NCBI RefSeq assembly: GCF_000421665.1
Contig: NZ_ATXL01000006.1
Span: 1-61,966 of the forward strand
Direction of reading: 5' to 3'
Source: Bavariicoccus seileri WCC 4188
GTDB lineage: Bacteria > Bacillota > Bacilli > Lactobacillales > Aerococcaceae
DNA length: 61,966 nt
Part shown: positions 36,199 to 44,488 of the stretch, one piece after another
Layout of the letters: each line of letters starts with the position of its first letter
How positions within the stretch are numbered: position 1 is the stretch's first letter
The notes under the pieces: model-generated
What the model was told of the DNA's origin: nothing
Seen by the model: only the letters and a program-made list of their open reading frames with translations
The model's database searches: none
Position numbers and translations under genes: made by a program

Positions 36199-37107
36199 AT
36201 GGCAACTAATACATCTTTAAAGCAACAAATGCAAAATGCTCCAGCAAAGACTAATCCAAACGAATATGGTCTAAAGGCCCTACTAAAAAGTGACACCATC
36301 AAACATAAATTTGAAGAGGTCCTTAAAGATCGCTCACAAGGCTTTACAGCCAGTGTTTTATCACTAGTGAATAATGATTCCTATCTGAGTGAATCTGAGC
36401 CAATGAGCATCATTACAGGTGCTATGACCGCAGCAACGTTAGACCTGCCTTTAGACAAGAACTTAGGTTATGCCTATTTAGTACCATTTAAAGACAAGAA
36501 TAAGGGTTACAGACAAGTCGCACAGTTTGTTCTGGGTTATAAAGGCTATATTCAATTAGCACAACGTAGTGGCCAATATAAAGCATTGAATGTCATAGAA
36601 GTATATGAGGGAGAACTTAAGAGCTGGAACAAGTTAACTGAAGAAATTGAGTTTGATCCTGAAGGCAAGGTTAGTGACAAAGTGATCGGCTATGTTGGTT
36701 ACTTCAAACTCGTGAATGGTTTTGAAAAGACAACTTATTGGACTAAGGATGAAATTGAGGCACATCGCATTAGAAACAACAAAGGGAAAGATGCAAAGGC
36801 GCTATCTGGTGTATGGCGTTCTGATTACGATGCTATGGCCAAGAAAACCGTTCTGAGAAACCTTTTAAGTAAGTGGGGTATCTTATCCATCCAAATGCAA
36901 ACCGCTCAAATTACAGATGAATCAGTACAGGAAATTGATACTAACACAGGAGAAATTAAGTTTGCAGATCCTGTTGAAGATGACGAACAAGATGATTCAA
37001 CTGATATTGAAGTTAACGAAGATGGTGAAATCATCGAACCAAATTCTAGTAAGACTGAAAATGTTGAAAAGGATCAAACTGAATTATTTAAGGGCTTAGG
37101 AGATTAA
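36199..37107 (+). CDS. recT: RecT-family single-strand annealing protein
   Basis: This 302-residue protein anneals complementary strands after resection by the YqaJ nuclease. Residues 20-220 show the RecT core: ITGAMTAATLDLPLDKNLG, FVLGYKGYIQLAQRSGQYK and YWTKDEIEAHRIRNNKGKD. The C-terminal 60 residues are acidic and low in complexity. AAAGGATT lies upstream of the ATG. Confidence 0.95.
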   Translation: MATNTSLKQQMQNAPAKTNPNEYGLKALLKSDTIKHKFEEVLKDRSQGFTASVLSLVNNDSYLSESEPMSIITGAMTAATLDLPLDKNLGYAYLVPFKDKNKGYRQVAQFVLGYKGYIQLAQRSGQYKALNVIEVYEGELKSWNKLTEEIEFDPEGKVSDKVIGYVGYFKLVNGFEKTTYWTKDEIEAHRIRNNKGKDAKALSGVWRSDYDAMAKKTVLRNLLSKWGILSIQMQTAQITDESVQEIDTNTGEIKFADPVEDDEQDDSTDIEVNEDGEIIEPNSSKTENVEKDQTELFKGLGD

Positions 37108-37137
37108 TTCTCCTTTGCTTTGATGGGTGGTGAGATA

Positions 37138-38175
37138 GTGGCGATATTCAGACAGATCCATACGACATTTTGGGAAGATGCTTATATAGAGGAGTTAGAC
37201 CCCTTGGGAAAGCTTTTCTACTTATATGTTCTAACTAACAGCAAAACATCGATATGTGGCGTTTTTGAGCTAACGGTTAAGAAAGCGGCATGGGACACAG
37301 GATTAACCATTGAGCAGGTTAAACAGTATATTAATCAACTTATCAAGGACCACAAAATTAAATATGATGTCCAGAACAAAGAAGTCCTGGTAATCAACTG
37401 GTTAAAGTACCAGGGACATCTAAAGTCAGAAAAAACAGCAATGTCTGTTGATAAAGAATTACTCGAAATAAAGACAAGTGAATTTGAATCAGAAGTCATC
37501 ATGACTTGTCAGGGGTTGGGATACCCTATCAAAACTAAATTGAATGCAGATGATACGGTATCGATACCCTATACAGACGGTATAGATACGGTACCCATAC
37601 CCTATGCATACAATAAGAATAAGAATAAGAATAAGAACAAGAATAATAATAAGAACAAGAAGGAGAAGGAGAATAAGAGTAATGGAGCTGACGCTCCTAA
37701 AGCACCTCCTGCGCCTGCAAATAAATCCACAAAGCCTTATGACATATACCAAGAAGAATTTGGAGTGTTGTCTCCAATGATTTCTGAGGATCTTGAACAC
37801 TGGGTTGAGCAGGTGGGTGAAGATATGGTGATTGAAGCCATGAAACGTTCAAGCCTAGACAAAAAAGGTTATCGCTATGCGGTTGGCATTATTCGTAGTT
37901 GGATCAAGAATGGTATAAAGACCATCGAAGATGCCAAAGCGGAGCAAGTTCAATTCGAGAATAGAATGTCTAACAGTTCATTTCAAGGCAAAAAGCAAGG
38001 CAGAGTTGAACCGATGCCAGATTGGGCAAAAGAGGACTATGACAGTCTTTACAGTGATGTTTCAAGTCAAGAGGACAATCCTTCAGAAGAACTTAATGGG
38101 GTTGATAGCGAACAGGCTGAGAGCCTAAAAAAGCGCATTGCTAATCTGAATAAGCTGAAGGAGGGAAGACCATGA
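37138..38175 (+). CDS. DnaD-domain phage replication initiation protein
   Basis: This 345-residue protein should bind the phage origin and help load the helicase. The N-terminus MAIFRQIHTTFWEDAYIEEL and the winged-helix region match phage DnaD-like initiators. A Lys/Asn-only linker (residues 157-180) is encoded by AATAAG-type repeats at 37610-37680. The DnaD-like domain follows (DLEHWVEQVGEDMVIEAMKR...YAVGIIRSWIKNG). I chose GTG 37138 after GGGTGGTGAG because the family sequence starts there. The helicase loader is probably supplied by the host. Confidence 0.88.
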   Translation: MAIFRQIHTTFWEDAYIEELDPLGKLFYLYVLTNSKTSICGVFELTVKKAAWDTGLTIEQVKQYINQLIKDHKIKYDVQNKEVLVINWLKYQGHLKSEKTAMSVDKELLEIKTSEFESEVIMTCQGLGYPIKTKLNADDTVSIPYTDGIDTVPIPYAYNKNKNKNKNKNNNKNKKEKENKSNGADAPKAPPAPANKSTKPYDIYQEEFGVLSPMISEDLEHWVEQVGEDMVIEAMKRSSLDKKGYRYAVGIIRSWIKNGIKTIEDAKAEQVQFENRMSNSSFQGKKQGRVEPMPDWAKEDYDSLYSDVSSQEDNPSEELNGVDSEQAESLKKRIANLNKLKEGRP

Positions 38176-38582
38176 TTGATAACACCGGGAGGCATTATGA
38201 TCGTGCTAAATTTAAAGACCCTACAGCAATCAAAGCCATTTCTTTAGCGTCTAAGAATAAATACGGCAATAAAAAACTCGTGATCGATGATCACAAGTTT
38301 GATAGCAAACGAGAGGCTAGACGTTATCAGGAATTAAAGATGATGCTCCATGCAGGCATGATCACAGACCTGGAACTGCAGAAGCCATTCGTTCTTCAAG
38401 AGACCTGTAAAAATGGCAATGGAGAAACGGTTAGACGTATCAAATACGTTGCTGATTTTGTTTACAAACAGAATGGGATAACCATTGTAGAAGATACGAA
38501 AGGGTTCAGGACCAAGGATTACATAATCAAAAGAAAGTGGTTTGAGCACAAGTTCTATCCGTTGGTGATAAGGGAGATATAG
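38172..38582 (+). CDS. DUF1064-family nuclease-like protein
   Basis: This 136-residue protein matches DUF1064, a restriction-nuclease-like family often annotated as a phage Holliday-junction resolvase. KYGNKKLVIDDHKFDSKREA and RRYQELKMMLHAG give the N-terminal part. YVADFVYKQNGITIVEDTKG holds the acidic and lysine residues of a PD-(D/E)xK-type site. It overlaps the DnaD-like gene by 4 bp. Catalysis is inferred from the family. Confidence 0.85.
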   Translation: MIDNTGRHYDRAKFKDPTAIKAISLASKNKYGNKKLVIDDHKFDSKREARRYQELKMMLHAGMITDLELQKPFVLQETCKNGNGETVRRIKYVADFVYKQNGITIVEDTKGFRTKDYIIKRKWFEHKFYPLVIREI

Positions 38583-38585
38583 CAT

Positions 38586-38616
38586 ACAAAAACGAGCTAG
38601 TTCAAAACTAGCCCGT
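38586..38616 (-). terminator. Leftward terminator of the small basic gene
   Basis: On the minus strand ACGGGCTAGTT-TTG-AACTAGCTCGT (11-bp stem with one wobble) is followed by TTTTTG. It lies directly past the 55-residue leftward gene at 38645-38812. Confidence 0.8.
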
Positions 38617-38644
38617 TACAAAAGGTCTATCTATTGAATAACCG

Positions 38645-38812
38645 TTACTTTTGAGTAACACCTTTAAACTTCCCGCCAGAAGTTTTTACATCCATAAATT
38701 TTCCTGTTGCTCTATTAACTTTTACTGATAAACCAGTTTTAGGATTTTTGTACTGAACTCTTCCCTTAACTGCGCCTTTGCGTCCGCCACCTTTAGGACC
38801 ATTCTTAGCCAT
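38645..38812 (-). CDS. Small basic prophage protein (55 residues), antisense to the early operon
   Basis: The frame reads MAKNGPKGGGRKGAVKGR, then QYKNPKTGLSVKVNRATGKF and MDVKTSGGKFKGV, ending QK. GAAAGGAGGAA lies upstream of the ATG and a strong leftward terminator lies downstream. The Gly/Lys-rich start and N-P-K-T...G-x-F-M-D-V-K...F-K-G-V pattern resembles small proteins I associate with Gram-positive phages, function unknown; basicity suggests nucleic-acid binding. It is an independent unit inside the rightward early region. Confidence 0.78.
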   Translation of the reverse strand: MAKNGPKGGGRKGAVKGRVQYKNPKTGLSVKVNRATGKFMDVKTSGGKFKGVTQK

Positions 38813-38982
38813 AGTACTTCCTCCTTTCGTTTAAGAATTTGATTCGTATTTATATGGTTGAATGTACTTCCAACAGTTAGTTTTAAACAGTGGAATCTAT
38901 GTGAATTATACCACGTATGAGTTATGAAACACAATATAATGTGTAGATAATATTAAAGAACACTATATATAGGGGTGGTAGT

Positions 38983-39192
38983 GTGAACAAACTAAAAAAA
39001 TTGGTATTAAAAAATGGAATTACTCCATATAAGTTGTCAAAAAAGACTGGAATTGACCATTCGACAATTTATAGGCTAATAAGCGGAGAACAAGAGGATA
39101 TTCTGCTTCAAAAGGCATTTAGAATTGCAGATGCATTGGGAGTAGACATTAACGATTTAAGAGAGGACGAGAAGGCAAATAATGATAAATAA
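38983..39192 (+). CDS. Small XRE-family HTH regulator
   Basis: This 69-residue protein is a single helix-turn-helix (GITPYKLSKKTGIDHSTIYR, residues 12-31) with a short charged tail. It starts with GTG after AGGGGTGG and overlaps ssb by 11 bp. It may regulate the middle genes or the divergent 55-residue gene upstream; the sequence does not decide. Confidence 0.8.
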   Translation: MNKLKKLVLKNGITPYKLSKKTGIDHSTIYRLISGEQEDILLQKAFRIADALGVDINDLREDEKANNDK

Positions 39193-39646
39193 CGTAGTTT
39201 TAGTAGGACGTTTGGGAAAAGATGTGGACCTACGAGCAACTGCAAATGGAACATCGGTTGCGAATGCTTCACTTGGAGTGCCTAGATCTTTTACAAACGG
39301 CCAAGGGGAACGAGAAACAGATTGGATCAACTTGATATTGTGGCGAAAGACAGCAGAGAACTTTGAAAAATATACGCATAAAGGCTCATTAGTCGGTATT
39401 GAGGGAACACTAGAAACAAGAAACTATGAAAACCAACAAGGACAACGGATATATGTGACTGAAGTAAATGTTAATAAGTTTACCTTGCTAGATAGCCGAA
39501 ATAATCAAAATAATGCAGGCACTGCAACTTCTAGCAATCAATCAGTTAATTATGCAGGCGAATCGCAAAATGCGTACACAAGGCAATCTAGCGCGTTAAG
39601 TGATGATTATGTGGCAGACATATCAGAAGAGGATCTACCTTTTTAA
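39182..39646 (+). CDS. ssb: Single-stranded DNA-binding protein
   Basis: This 154-residue OB-fold protein coats single-stranded DNA in phage replication and recombination. MINNVVLVGRLGKDVDLRAT and the DWINLILWRKTAENF segment are diagnostic, and a Gln/Asn/Ser-rich linker leads to the acidic tip EEDLPF that recruits partner proteins. It overlaps the HTH gene upstream. Confidence 0.96.
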   Translation: MINNVVLVGRLGKDVDLRATANGTSVANASLGVPRSFTNGQGERETDWINLILWRKTAENFEKYTHKGSLVGIEGTLETRNYENQQGQRIYVTEVNVNKFTLLDSRNNQNNAGTATSSNQSVNYAGESQNAYTRQSSALSDDYVADISEEDLPF

Positions 39647-39685
39647 AAATTGTAGATTTTGTTGAAAGACATTGAGGTGAGGCAT

Positions 39686-39895
39686 TTGGACGAAATAAAG
39701 AAGTACATAGTGAAAATAGGTGATTCTTTCCTGAAGTTTGATTTTAATCGTGGGGAAATTACTAATATAAACACTGTAATTGACGATGAGAAGGCAACTG
39801 TTTTAGTAGATTACAAGGCAGCAGATAGCTTAGCTAAGGAATTAGATGGAGAAGTTTACGAACGAGTGACTAAGCTGAGGAAGGTGACGAGATGA
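39686..39895 (+). CDS. Hypothetical phage protein (69 residues)
   Basis: This small protein with alternating beta and helix (MDEIKKYIVKIGDSFLKFDF...) has no domain I recognise. I chose TTG 39686 because GAGGTGAG lies five bases upstream; another TTG nine codons earlier lacks a ribosome site. It shares ATGA with the coiled-coil gene that follows. Confidence 0.6.
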   Translation: MDEIKKYIVKIGDSFLKFDFNRGEITNINTVIDDEKATVLVDYKAADSLAKELDGEVYERVTKLRKVTR

Positions 39896-40110
39896 GTGAA
39901 CTAGAACTAGAATATCAAAGACAAATTGCAATCCTAAAACGAGAAAATCAGCATCTTAAAATACAACTGGAACAAAAGAAAGAAAAACTCTCTTACTGTA
40001 AGAAAAAGGTTGATAAAGCCAAGCGCATATTAGGCAGATTATTTAATGACGATGACATTGACCGCTGGCAGAAACATCTAGCAGATGAAACTAAAGAACA
40101 ATGCAATTAA
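39892..40110 (+). CDS. Small coiled-coil phage protein
   Basis: This 72-residue protein is dominated by a coiled coil with heptad spacing (LELEYQRQIAILKRENQHLK) and a short acidic tail. Function is unknown. It overlaps the preceding gene by 4 bp and ends at a leftward-facing terminator. Confidence 0.6.
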   Translation: MSELELEYQRQIAILKRENQHLKIQLEQKKEKLSYCKKKVDKAKRILGRLFNDDDIDRWQKHLADETKEQCN

Positions 40111-40137
40111 AAAAAGTAGCACCCTTACGAATGCTAC
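40109..40137 (-). terminator. Leftward-facing terminator
   Basis: On the minus strand GTAGCA-TTCGTAAGGG-TGCTAC is followed by TTTTTTT. As at 35014-35040, no leftward gene ends here. Confidence 0.6.
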
Positions 40138-40197
40138 CTATCCAGTGTTGGACCACTAAGGAGATTATAGCATAAAGCATTTGAGAGGGTGAAGCGC

Positions 40198-40638
40198 TTG
40201 TCCTTATTCGAGATACCAGAACTAGATTTTTTTAAAACAAGACGCAAAGTTTTCAAAGAGATACGGAAATACGAGTTGGCCATGATGAAATTGGGTTGCA
40301 AGGGAACTCCAAAAATTACACCTTCCTACAGTGCTGAACCGATGGAACCTAACAATCAATTTCACTCGTCAACTGAAGCAGCGGCTATCTTTAATGTAGA
40401 AGATTATAAGCCATATCAGCAGTATATCGAGGCATTTAATACGAAATTCAACTGTATTAATGCCGAACAGCGCAAATTACTCTATTACTGGTTATTTCAG
40501 CATTACGATAATGATGAGTTAACACAGGTAATGAACTGCAGCTACTCTCGTGTCAGTCTTAAGAAACGTGAATCACTAGAATCATTTGCACTAGCTTTTG
40601 ACTGTGAAGTCTACATGAAGCCAAAAAACGAGATGTAA
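40198..40638 (+). CDS. ArpU-family late-gene transcriptional regulator
   Basis: This 146-residue protein resembles ArpU-type regulators: an N-terminal SLFEIPELDFFKTRRKVFKE and a C-terminal sigma-like helix-turn-helix (YDNDELTQVMNCSYSRVSLK) preceded by AEQRKLLYYWLF. Such proteins activate phage late promoters. I chose TTG 40198 because GAGAGGG lies eight bases upstream; a GTG three codons earlier touches that ribosome site. It lies just before a candidate late promoter, which fits its role. Confidence 0.78.
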   Translation: MSLFEIPELDFFKTRRKVFKEIRKYELAMMKLGCKGTPKITPSYSAEPMEPNNQFHSSTEAAAIFNVEDYKPYQQYIEAFNTKFNCINAEQRKLLYYWLFQHYDNDELTQVMNCSYSRVSLKKRESLESFALAFDCEVYMKPKNEM

Positions 40639-40712
40639 GCGAGATGTATGCAAGACGAACGCAAGATAAAAACGATATGAAAAAAAGTGCAAAAAGTACG
40701 ATAATTGTAATG

Positions 40713-40785
40713 TGAGGTTAGCAGGTACAACTGAATATAATAATTGACTATGGTTTTTCCGATCTTACTCCGCCTGCTAACCTCA
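40713..40785 (+). promoter_or_regulatory. Candidate late promoter inside a 13-bp perfect inverted repeat
   Basis: TGAGGTTAGCAGG (40713-40725) is exactly complementary to CCTGCTAACCTCA (40773-40785). Between them, TATAAT at 40736-40741 is a consensus -10 box without a recognisable -35; the left arm occupies the -35 position. This is what an activator-dependent late promoter would look like. Alternatively the arms form an RNA stem with a 47-base loop. Confidence 0.5.
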
Positions 40786-40792
40786 ATCTATT

Positions 40793-40861
40793 GCCAGATA
40801 GTGTAATGGCAACACAATGAGCTCCAAACTCATTATTCTAGGTTCAAGTCCTGGTCTGGCT
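40793..40861 (+). tRNA. Phage-encoded tRNA-Trp (CCA)
   Basis: GCCAGA pairs with TCTGGC as a 6-bp acceptor stem. A small D arm (TGTAATGGCAACA) follows. The anticodon stem ATGAG/CTCAT encloses CTCCAAA, giving anticodon CCA (tryptophan). The T arm is CTAGG-TTCAAGT-CCTGG. The seventh acceptor pair is missing or mismatched, which is tolerated in phage tRNAs. It lies between the candidate late promoter and a terminator. Confidence 0.78.
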
Positions 40862-40920
40862 GTTAGTCGTTGATCATGCGACAAAAACAACTAATATTTC
40901 TTCTTCATGATTGATGACTT

Positions 40921-40947
40921 AGCTTACTCGTAAGAGTAGGCTTTTTA
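40921..40947 (+). terminator. Intrinsic terminator between tRNA-Trp and terS
   Basis: AGCTTACTC (40921-40929) pairs with GAGTAGGCT (40934-40942), with one wobble and loop GTAA, followed by TTTTATTA. It would end the tRNA transcript unless read through. Confidence 0.82.
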
Positions 40948-40998
40948 TTATGCAAGCAACTACAAAACAAACACGATTGGCGAGGTGGTGGAAGTGTC

Positions 40999-41790
40999 TT
41001 GATAGATTGGAATAAGATTCGCAAAGAATTTGAGGAAACTGATATAACTGCAAAGGCTTTAGCGGATAAATACGGTATCAAGCCATCAACGCTACGAAGT
41101 CGAAAGAATCGTGAGGGTTGGAAACGCAACGCAACACGTGGCGCAACAGATAACGATAACGTTGCAACACAACGCAACGCGACAGATAAGCCAGGTGGAC
41201 AGCGTAATAATCAGAATGCTAAAGGCAATTCAGGAGGAAACGCACCACCGAATAATAAAAACGCAGTGAGTCACGGACTGTTTGCCAAATGGTTACCACA
41301 AGAAACGCAGAACATTATGTTAGAGCTGTTTACTAGTGATCCTGCTGATATTATTTGGAACAACATCATGATTCAGTATACGGCTATTATACGTTCACAG
41401 AGCATTATGAATGTGCGAGATGAATTTGACAATACATCAAACATTACTCGTGTTGACATTAATCCGATGTTGGTTGATCCAAAAACTAATGAACCTGCCA
41501 AAACTTCTGAACAAAGAGAGTGGCACATGGCGCTTGATAAGCAAGCTACTTTCTTGCAGGCTCAATCAAGAGCGATGGGAACATTGATGAATTTGATTAA
41601 GCAATTCGTTTCTTTAGCTGACGAGAAAGATGAAAGACGTTTGAAACTTGAAACAATGAAATCGAAAATCAAGATACTTGAAGCGAAAGCTCATGAAGAT
41701 GATGTCGAAGATGACGATCAAGACGATGGTTTCTTAAGCGCTCTTGAAAGTGAGGGCGGTGAACTATGGCCAGACGAACAAAACGAGTAG
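40999..41790 (+). CDS. terS: Terminase small subunit
   Basis: This 263-residue protein should recognise phage DNA for packaging. Residues 1-38 form a helix-turn-helix (FEETDITAKALADKYGIKPS). A Gln/Asn/Gly-rich linker leads to NKNAVSHGLFAKWLP, typical of YqaS/PBSX-type small terminases, and a C-terminal coiled coil (KLETMKSKIKILEAKA). Translation starts with TTG at 40999; GAGGTGG lies upstream. It overlaps terL by 25 bp. Confidence 0.9.
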   Translation: MIDWNKIRKEFEETDITAKALADKYGIKPSTLRSRKNREGWKRNATRGATDNDNVATQRNATDKPGGQRNNQNAKGNSGGNAPPNNKNAVSHGLFAKWLPQETQNIMLELFTSDPADIIWNNIMIQYTAIIRSQSIMNVRDEFDNTSNITRVDINPMLVDPKTNEPAKTSEQREWHMALDKQATFLQAQSRAMGTLMNLIKQFVSLADEKDERRLKLETMKSKIKILEAKAHEDDVEDDDQDDGFLSALESEGGELWPDEQNE

Positions 41791-43046
41791 TGTTTAAGTT
41801 TAAGCCTTTCAGCAGAAAACAAAAGCAGGTACTAACCTGGTGGACATACAAAAGCGCTGTTAATGGCAAAGATGGCATTATCGCAGATGGAGCTATAAGA
41901 AGTGGTAAAACGCTTTGCATGAGCCTTTCATACGTTATATGGGCGATGACAACTTTTAGAAATCAGAACTTGGGTATGGCTGGTAAAACGATTGGTTCTT
42001 TTAGGCGAAACGTTTTATTTTGGCTTAAGTTAATGCTTTGGTCACGAGGATATAAAGTTAAAGATCATCGTGCTGATAACATGGTTGAAATCACTAAGAA
42101 TGGTATTATCAATTACTTTTACATTTTTGGCGGTAAAGATGAGCGGAGTCAAGATCTGATTCAAGGTATTACGCTAGCTGGTATGTTCTTTGATGAAGTA
42201 GCCTTGATGCCAGAATCATTTGTGAATCAAGCAACTGGACGTTGTTCAGTTGAAGGCAGTAAGTTTTGGTTCAACTGTAACCCAGATGGCCCATATCACT
42301 GGTTCAAAGTGAATTGGATAGATAAAGCTATTGAAAAGAATTTAATTTATCTTCACTTTACGATGGATGATAATTTGAGTTTGTCAGAAGCCATCAAAGA
42401 GCGATATCGTAAGATGTACTCAGGTGTGTTCTACAAGCGTTATATCTTAGGTTTGTGGACAGTTGCAGAAGGTATCATCTATGACATGTTCGATAGTGCT
42501 AAGCACGTATACGATAGCGTTATAAACTTTTTAACGAATGAAATATATATCAGTATTGACTACGGTACGCAAAATGCGACCGTTTTTTTATTGTGGCAGA
42601 AAGATAAAAATGGCATTTGGTACTGCGTTAAAGAGTTCTATTATTCTGGACGTGATAATAAGAAGCAAAAGACTGATAAAGAGTTTGCAGATGAGCTAGA
42701 TAACTTCACTAAAGGTATCAAAGTCAAAAAAATTATCGTTGATCCATCTGCAGCATCGTTCATTGCAGTATTAAAGCAAAGAGGTTATAGCATTCGTAAG
42801 GCAAACAATGATGTTCTTGACGGAATTCGTTTTGTTGGCACGTTATTGAACGAAGGCAAGATTAAGTTTAACGCTTCATGTGTCAACACACTAAAAGAGT
42901 TTAGCGGATATATTTGGGATAAAAAGGCAACAGATCGTGGCGAAGACAAGCCAGTGAAAGTAGAAGATCATGCGATGGACGCAGTCAGATACTTCTGTTA
43001 CACGATCATCAGAAAACCAGTAGGAGGTGTATCTGTTTGGAAATAG
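41766..43046 (+). CDS. terL: Terminase large subunit
   Basis: This 426-residue packaging motor has an N-terminal ATPase and a C-terminal nuclease. The Walker A-like IIADGAIRSGKTLCMSLS is near residue 45. Walker B lies in GMFFDEVALMPESFVNQ and the coupling motif in WFNCNPDGPYHWFK. The nuclease begins at ISIDYGTQNATVFLLW with its metal-binding Asp; the final EDHAMDAVRYFCY is the conserved closing motif. It matches the PBSX XtmB group. Confidence 0.96.
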   Translation: MARRTKRVVFKFKPFSRKQKQVLTWWTYKSAVNGKDGIIADGAIRSGKTLCMSLSYVIWAMTTFRNQNLGMAGKTIGSFRRNVLFWLKLMLWSRGYKVKDHRADNMVEITKNGIINYFYIFGGKDERSQDLIQGITLAGMFFDEVALMPESFVNQATGRCSVEGSKFWFNCNPDGPYHWFKVNWIDKAIEKNLIYLHFTMDDNLSLSEAIKERYRKMYSGVFYKRYILGLWTVAEGIIYDMFDSAKHVYDSVINFLTNEIYISIDYGTQNATVFLLWQKDKNGIWYCVKEFYYSGRDNKKQKTDKEFADELDNFTKGIKVKKIIVDPSAASFIAVLKQRGYSIRKANNDVLDGIRFVGTLLNEGKIKFNASCVNTLKEFSGYIWDKKATDRGEDKPVKVEDHAMDAVRYFCYTIIRKPVGGVSVWK

Positions 43047-44488
43047 AAGCTATCAAGAAATTAATACAGCGGTCATTCATTAACGTTTCAAAGCGTAATA
43101 GTGACATGAATATCGCAGATTTGTATTATCGCAACGAGAATGACATTCTGAGAAATAAGCGTGTTGGTGATAAGAATGCAGATGACAAAGATAAAGAGAC
43201 TAATCCACTTAGAAATGCCGATAATAGAATAAGTCATAACTGGCACCAGCTATTAGTGGACCAAAAAGCGGCGTATGGTTTTACCTATCCACCACAGTTT
43301 GATGTGGACCTAGCAAATGGCAAAGATAACAATGAAACAGAGCAGTTAAACCAAGAAATTGTCACAATCTTAGGCGACAAGTATCCTAATATCGCTAAGA
43401 ACCTGTGTAAGAAGGCTTCAAATTTTGGCATCTCGTGGCTTCACGTTTGGATAGATGAAGAAACCAAAGCATTTAAATATGCAATTGTTGATTCGAGACA
43501 AATTGTGCCAGTTTGGGATAAATCGTTAGAACAAAACTTGAAAGGTATCTTTAGAACGTATGAAGATATTGACGATGACGGCAATGTGTTCAATGTGACA
43601 GAATATTGGAACGACACAGAATGTTCCGTTTATCGTACAGAAAAGTATGTCGCAGATGATTTAGATAGCTTAGAAGAGTACAACACCATTCCACTTTACT
43701 TTGCTAATACGCAAGTGGAAACTAATAGATTTAACCATTCTTTTCCTGGACGGATACCGTTCATACCATTTCCAAATAACGAACTAAAGACAGGCGATTT
43801 AAAGAAAACAAAGGCTTTGATTGATGTTTATGATCGTGTGTTTAGTGGTTTTGTTAATGATGTAGATGATGTGCAAGAAATCATATTTGTATTAACTAAC
43901 TATGGTGGCGAAGATAAGCAGAAGTTCATCAACGACTTGAAGCAATATAAGACCATCAAAGTTGATAGTAATGGTGAGGACAAGAGCGGCGTTGATACGC
44001 TAGCAATTGACATTCCAATTGAAGCACGAAACAAGATACTTGATATCACGCATAATCAAATCTTTGTGAGCGGGCAAGGTGTTGATCCACAGAAAGAGTT
44101 AGGTAATAACAATTCTGGTGAGGCGTTGAAGTATTTGTATTCATTGTTGGAACTCAAAGCAGGCGATATTGAAACAGAATTTAGATTAGGTTTTGCGAAA
44201 CTTATTGAATTTATTCTCGTATACCTCAATAAAGAAAGCCTGATTGGAAAGGTCCAAATCAAGCAAACGTGGACCAGATCATCAATCAACAACGATAAAG
44301 AACAAGCTGAAATAGTCGCAAGCCTTGCTTCTGTTACGAGTCGTGAAAACATCGCTAAAGCTAATCCAATCGTTGACAACTGGGAAGATGAAATCGATCT
44401 GTTGGATAAAGAAGATGACGATGCAGGTCGTATGAAGAACGACTACAAAGCCGAAGAGGTTGTTGATCTAGATGGCGAAGAAGAATGA
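43037..44488 (+). CDS. Portal protein (SPP1 gp6-like)
   Basis: This 483-residue protein forms the dodecameric ring through which DNA enters the capsid. It shows the SPP1/PBSX-type pattern: NRISHNWHQLLVDQKAAYGF, SWLHVWIDEETKAFKYAI, PFIPFPNNELKTGDLKKTK and FVNDVDDVQEIIFVLTNYGG. Translation starts with TTG at 43037 after TAGGAGGTG. It overlaps terL by 10 bp and the head-protein gene by 17 bp. Confidence 0.94.
   Translation: MEIEAIKKLIQRSFINVSKRNSDMNIADLYYRNENDILRNKRVGDKNADDKDKETNPLRNADNRISHNWHQLLVDQKAAYGFTYPPQFDVDLANGKDNNETEQLNQEIVTILGDKYPNIAKNLCKKASNFGISWLHVWIDEETKAFKYAIVDSRQIVPVWDKSLEQNLKGIFRTYEDIDDDGNVFNVTEYWNDTECSVYRTEKYVADDLDSLEEYNTIPLYFANTQVETNRFNHSFPGRIPFIPFPNNELKTGDLKKTKALIDVYDRVFSGFVNDVDDVQEIIFVLTNYGGEDKQKFINDLKQYKTIKVDSNGEDKSGVDTLAIDIPIEARNKILDITHNQIFVSGQGVDPQKELGNNNSGEALKYLYSLLELKAGDIETEFRLGFAKLIEFILVYLNKESLIGKVQIKQTWTRSSINNDKEQAEIVASLASVTSRENIAKANPIVDNWEDEIDLLDKEDDDAGRMKNDYKAEEVVDLDGEEE

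Larger units (their letters stand above)
40639..40998 (+). other. Non-coding block before the late genes
   Basis: These 360 bases carry no protein gene. In order they hold an AT-rich spacer, a 13-bp inverted repeat around a -10 box (40713-40785), a phage tRNA-Trp (40793-40861) and a terminator (40921-40947). The layout looks like a separate short transcript just before the terminase genes. Confidence 0.7.

Noticed and set aside
37610-37680. AATAAG-type repeat resembling a CRISPR or satellite array
   Set aside because: It is in frame and encodes the Lys/Asn linker of the DnaD-like protein; no spacers or conserved repeat units. No CRISPR array was found anywhere in the window.
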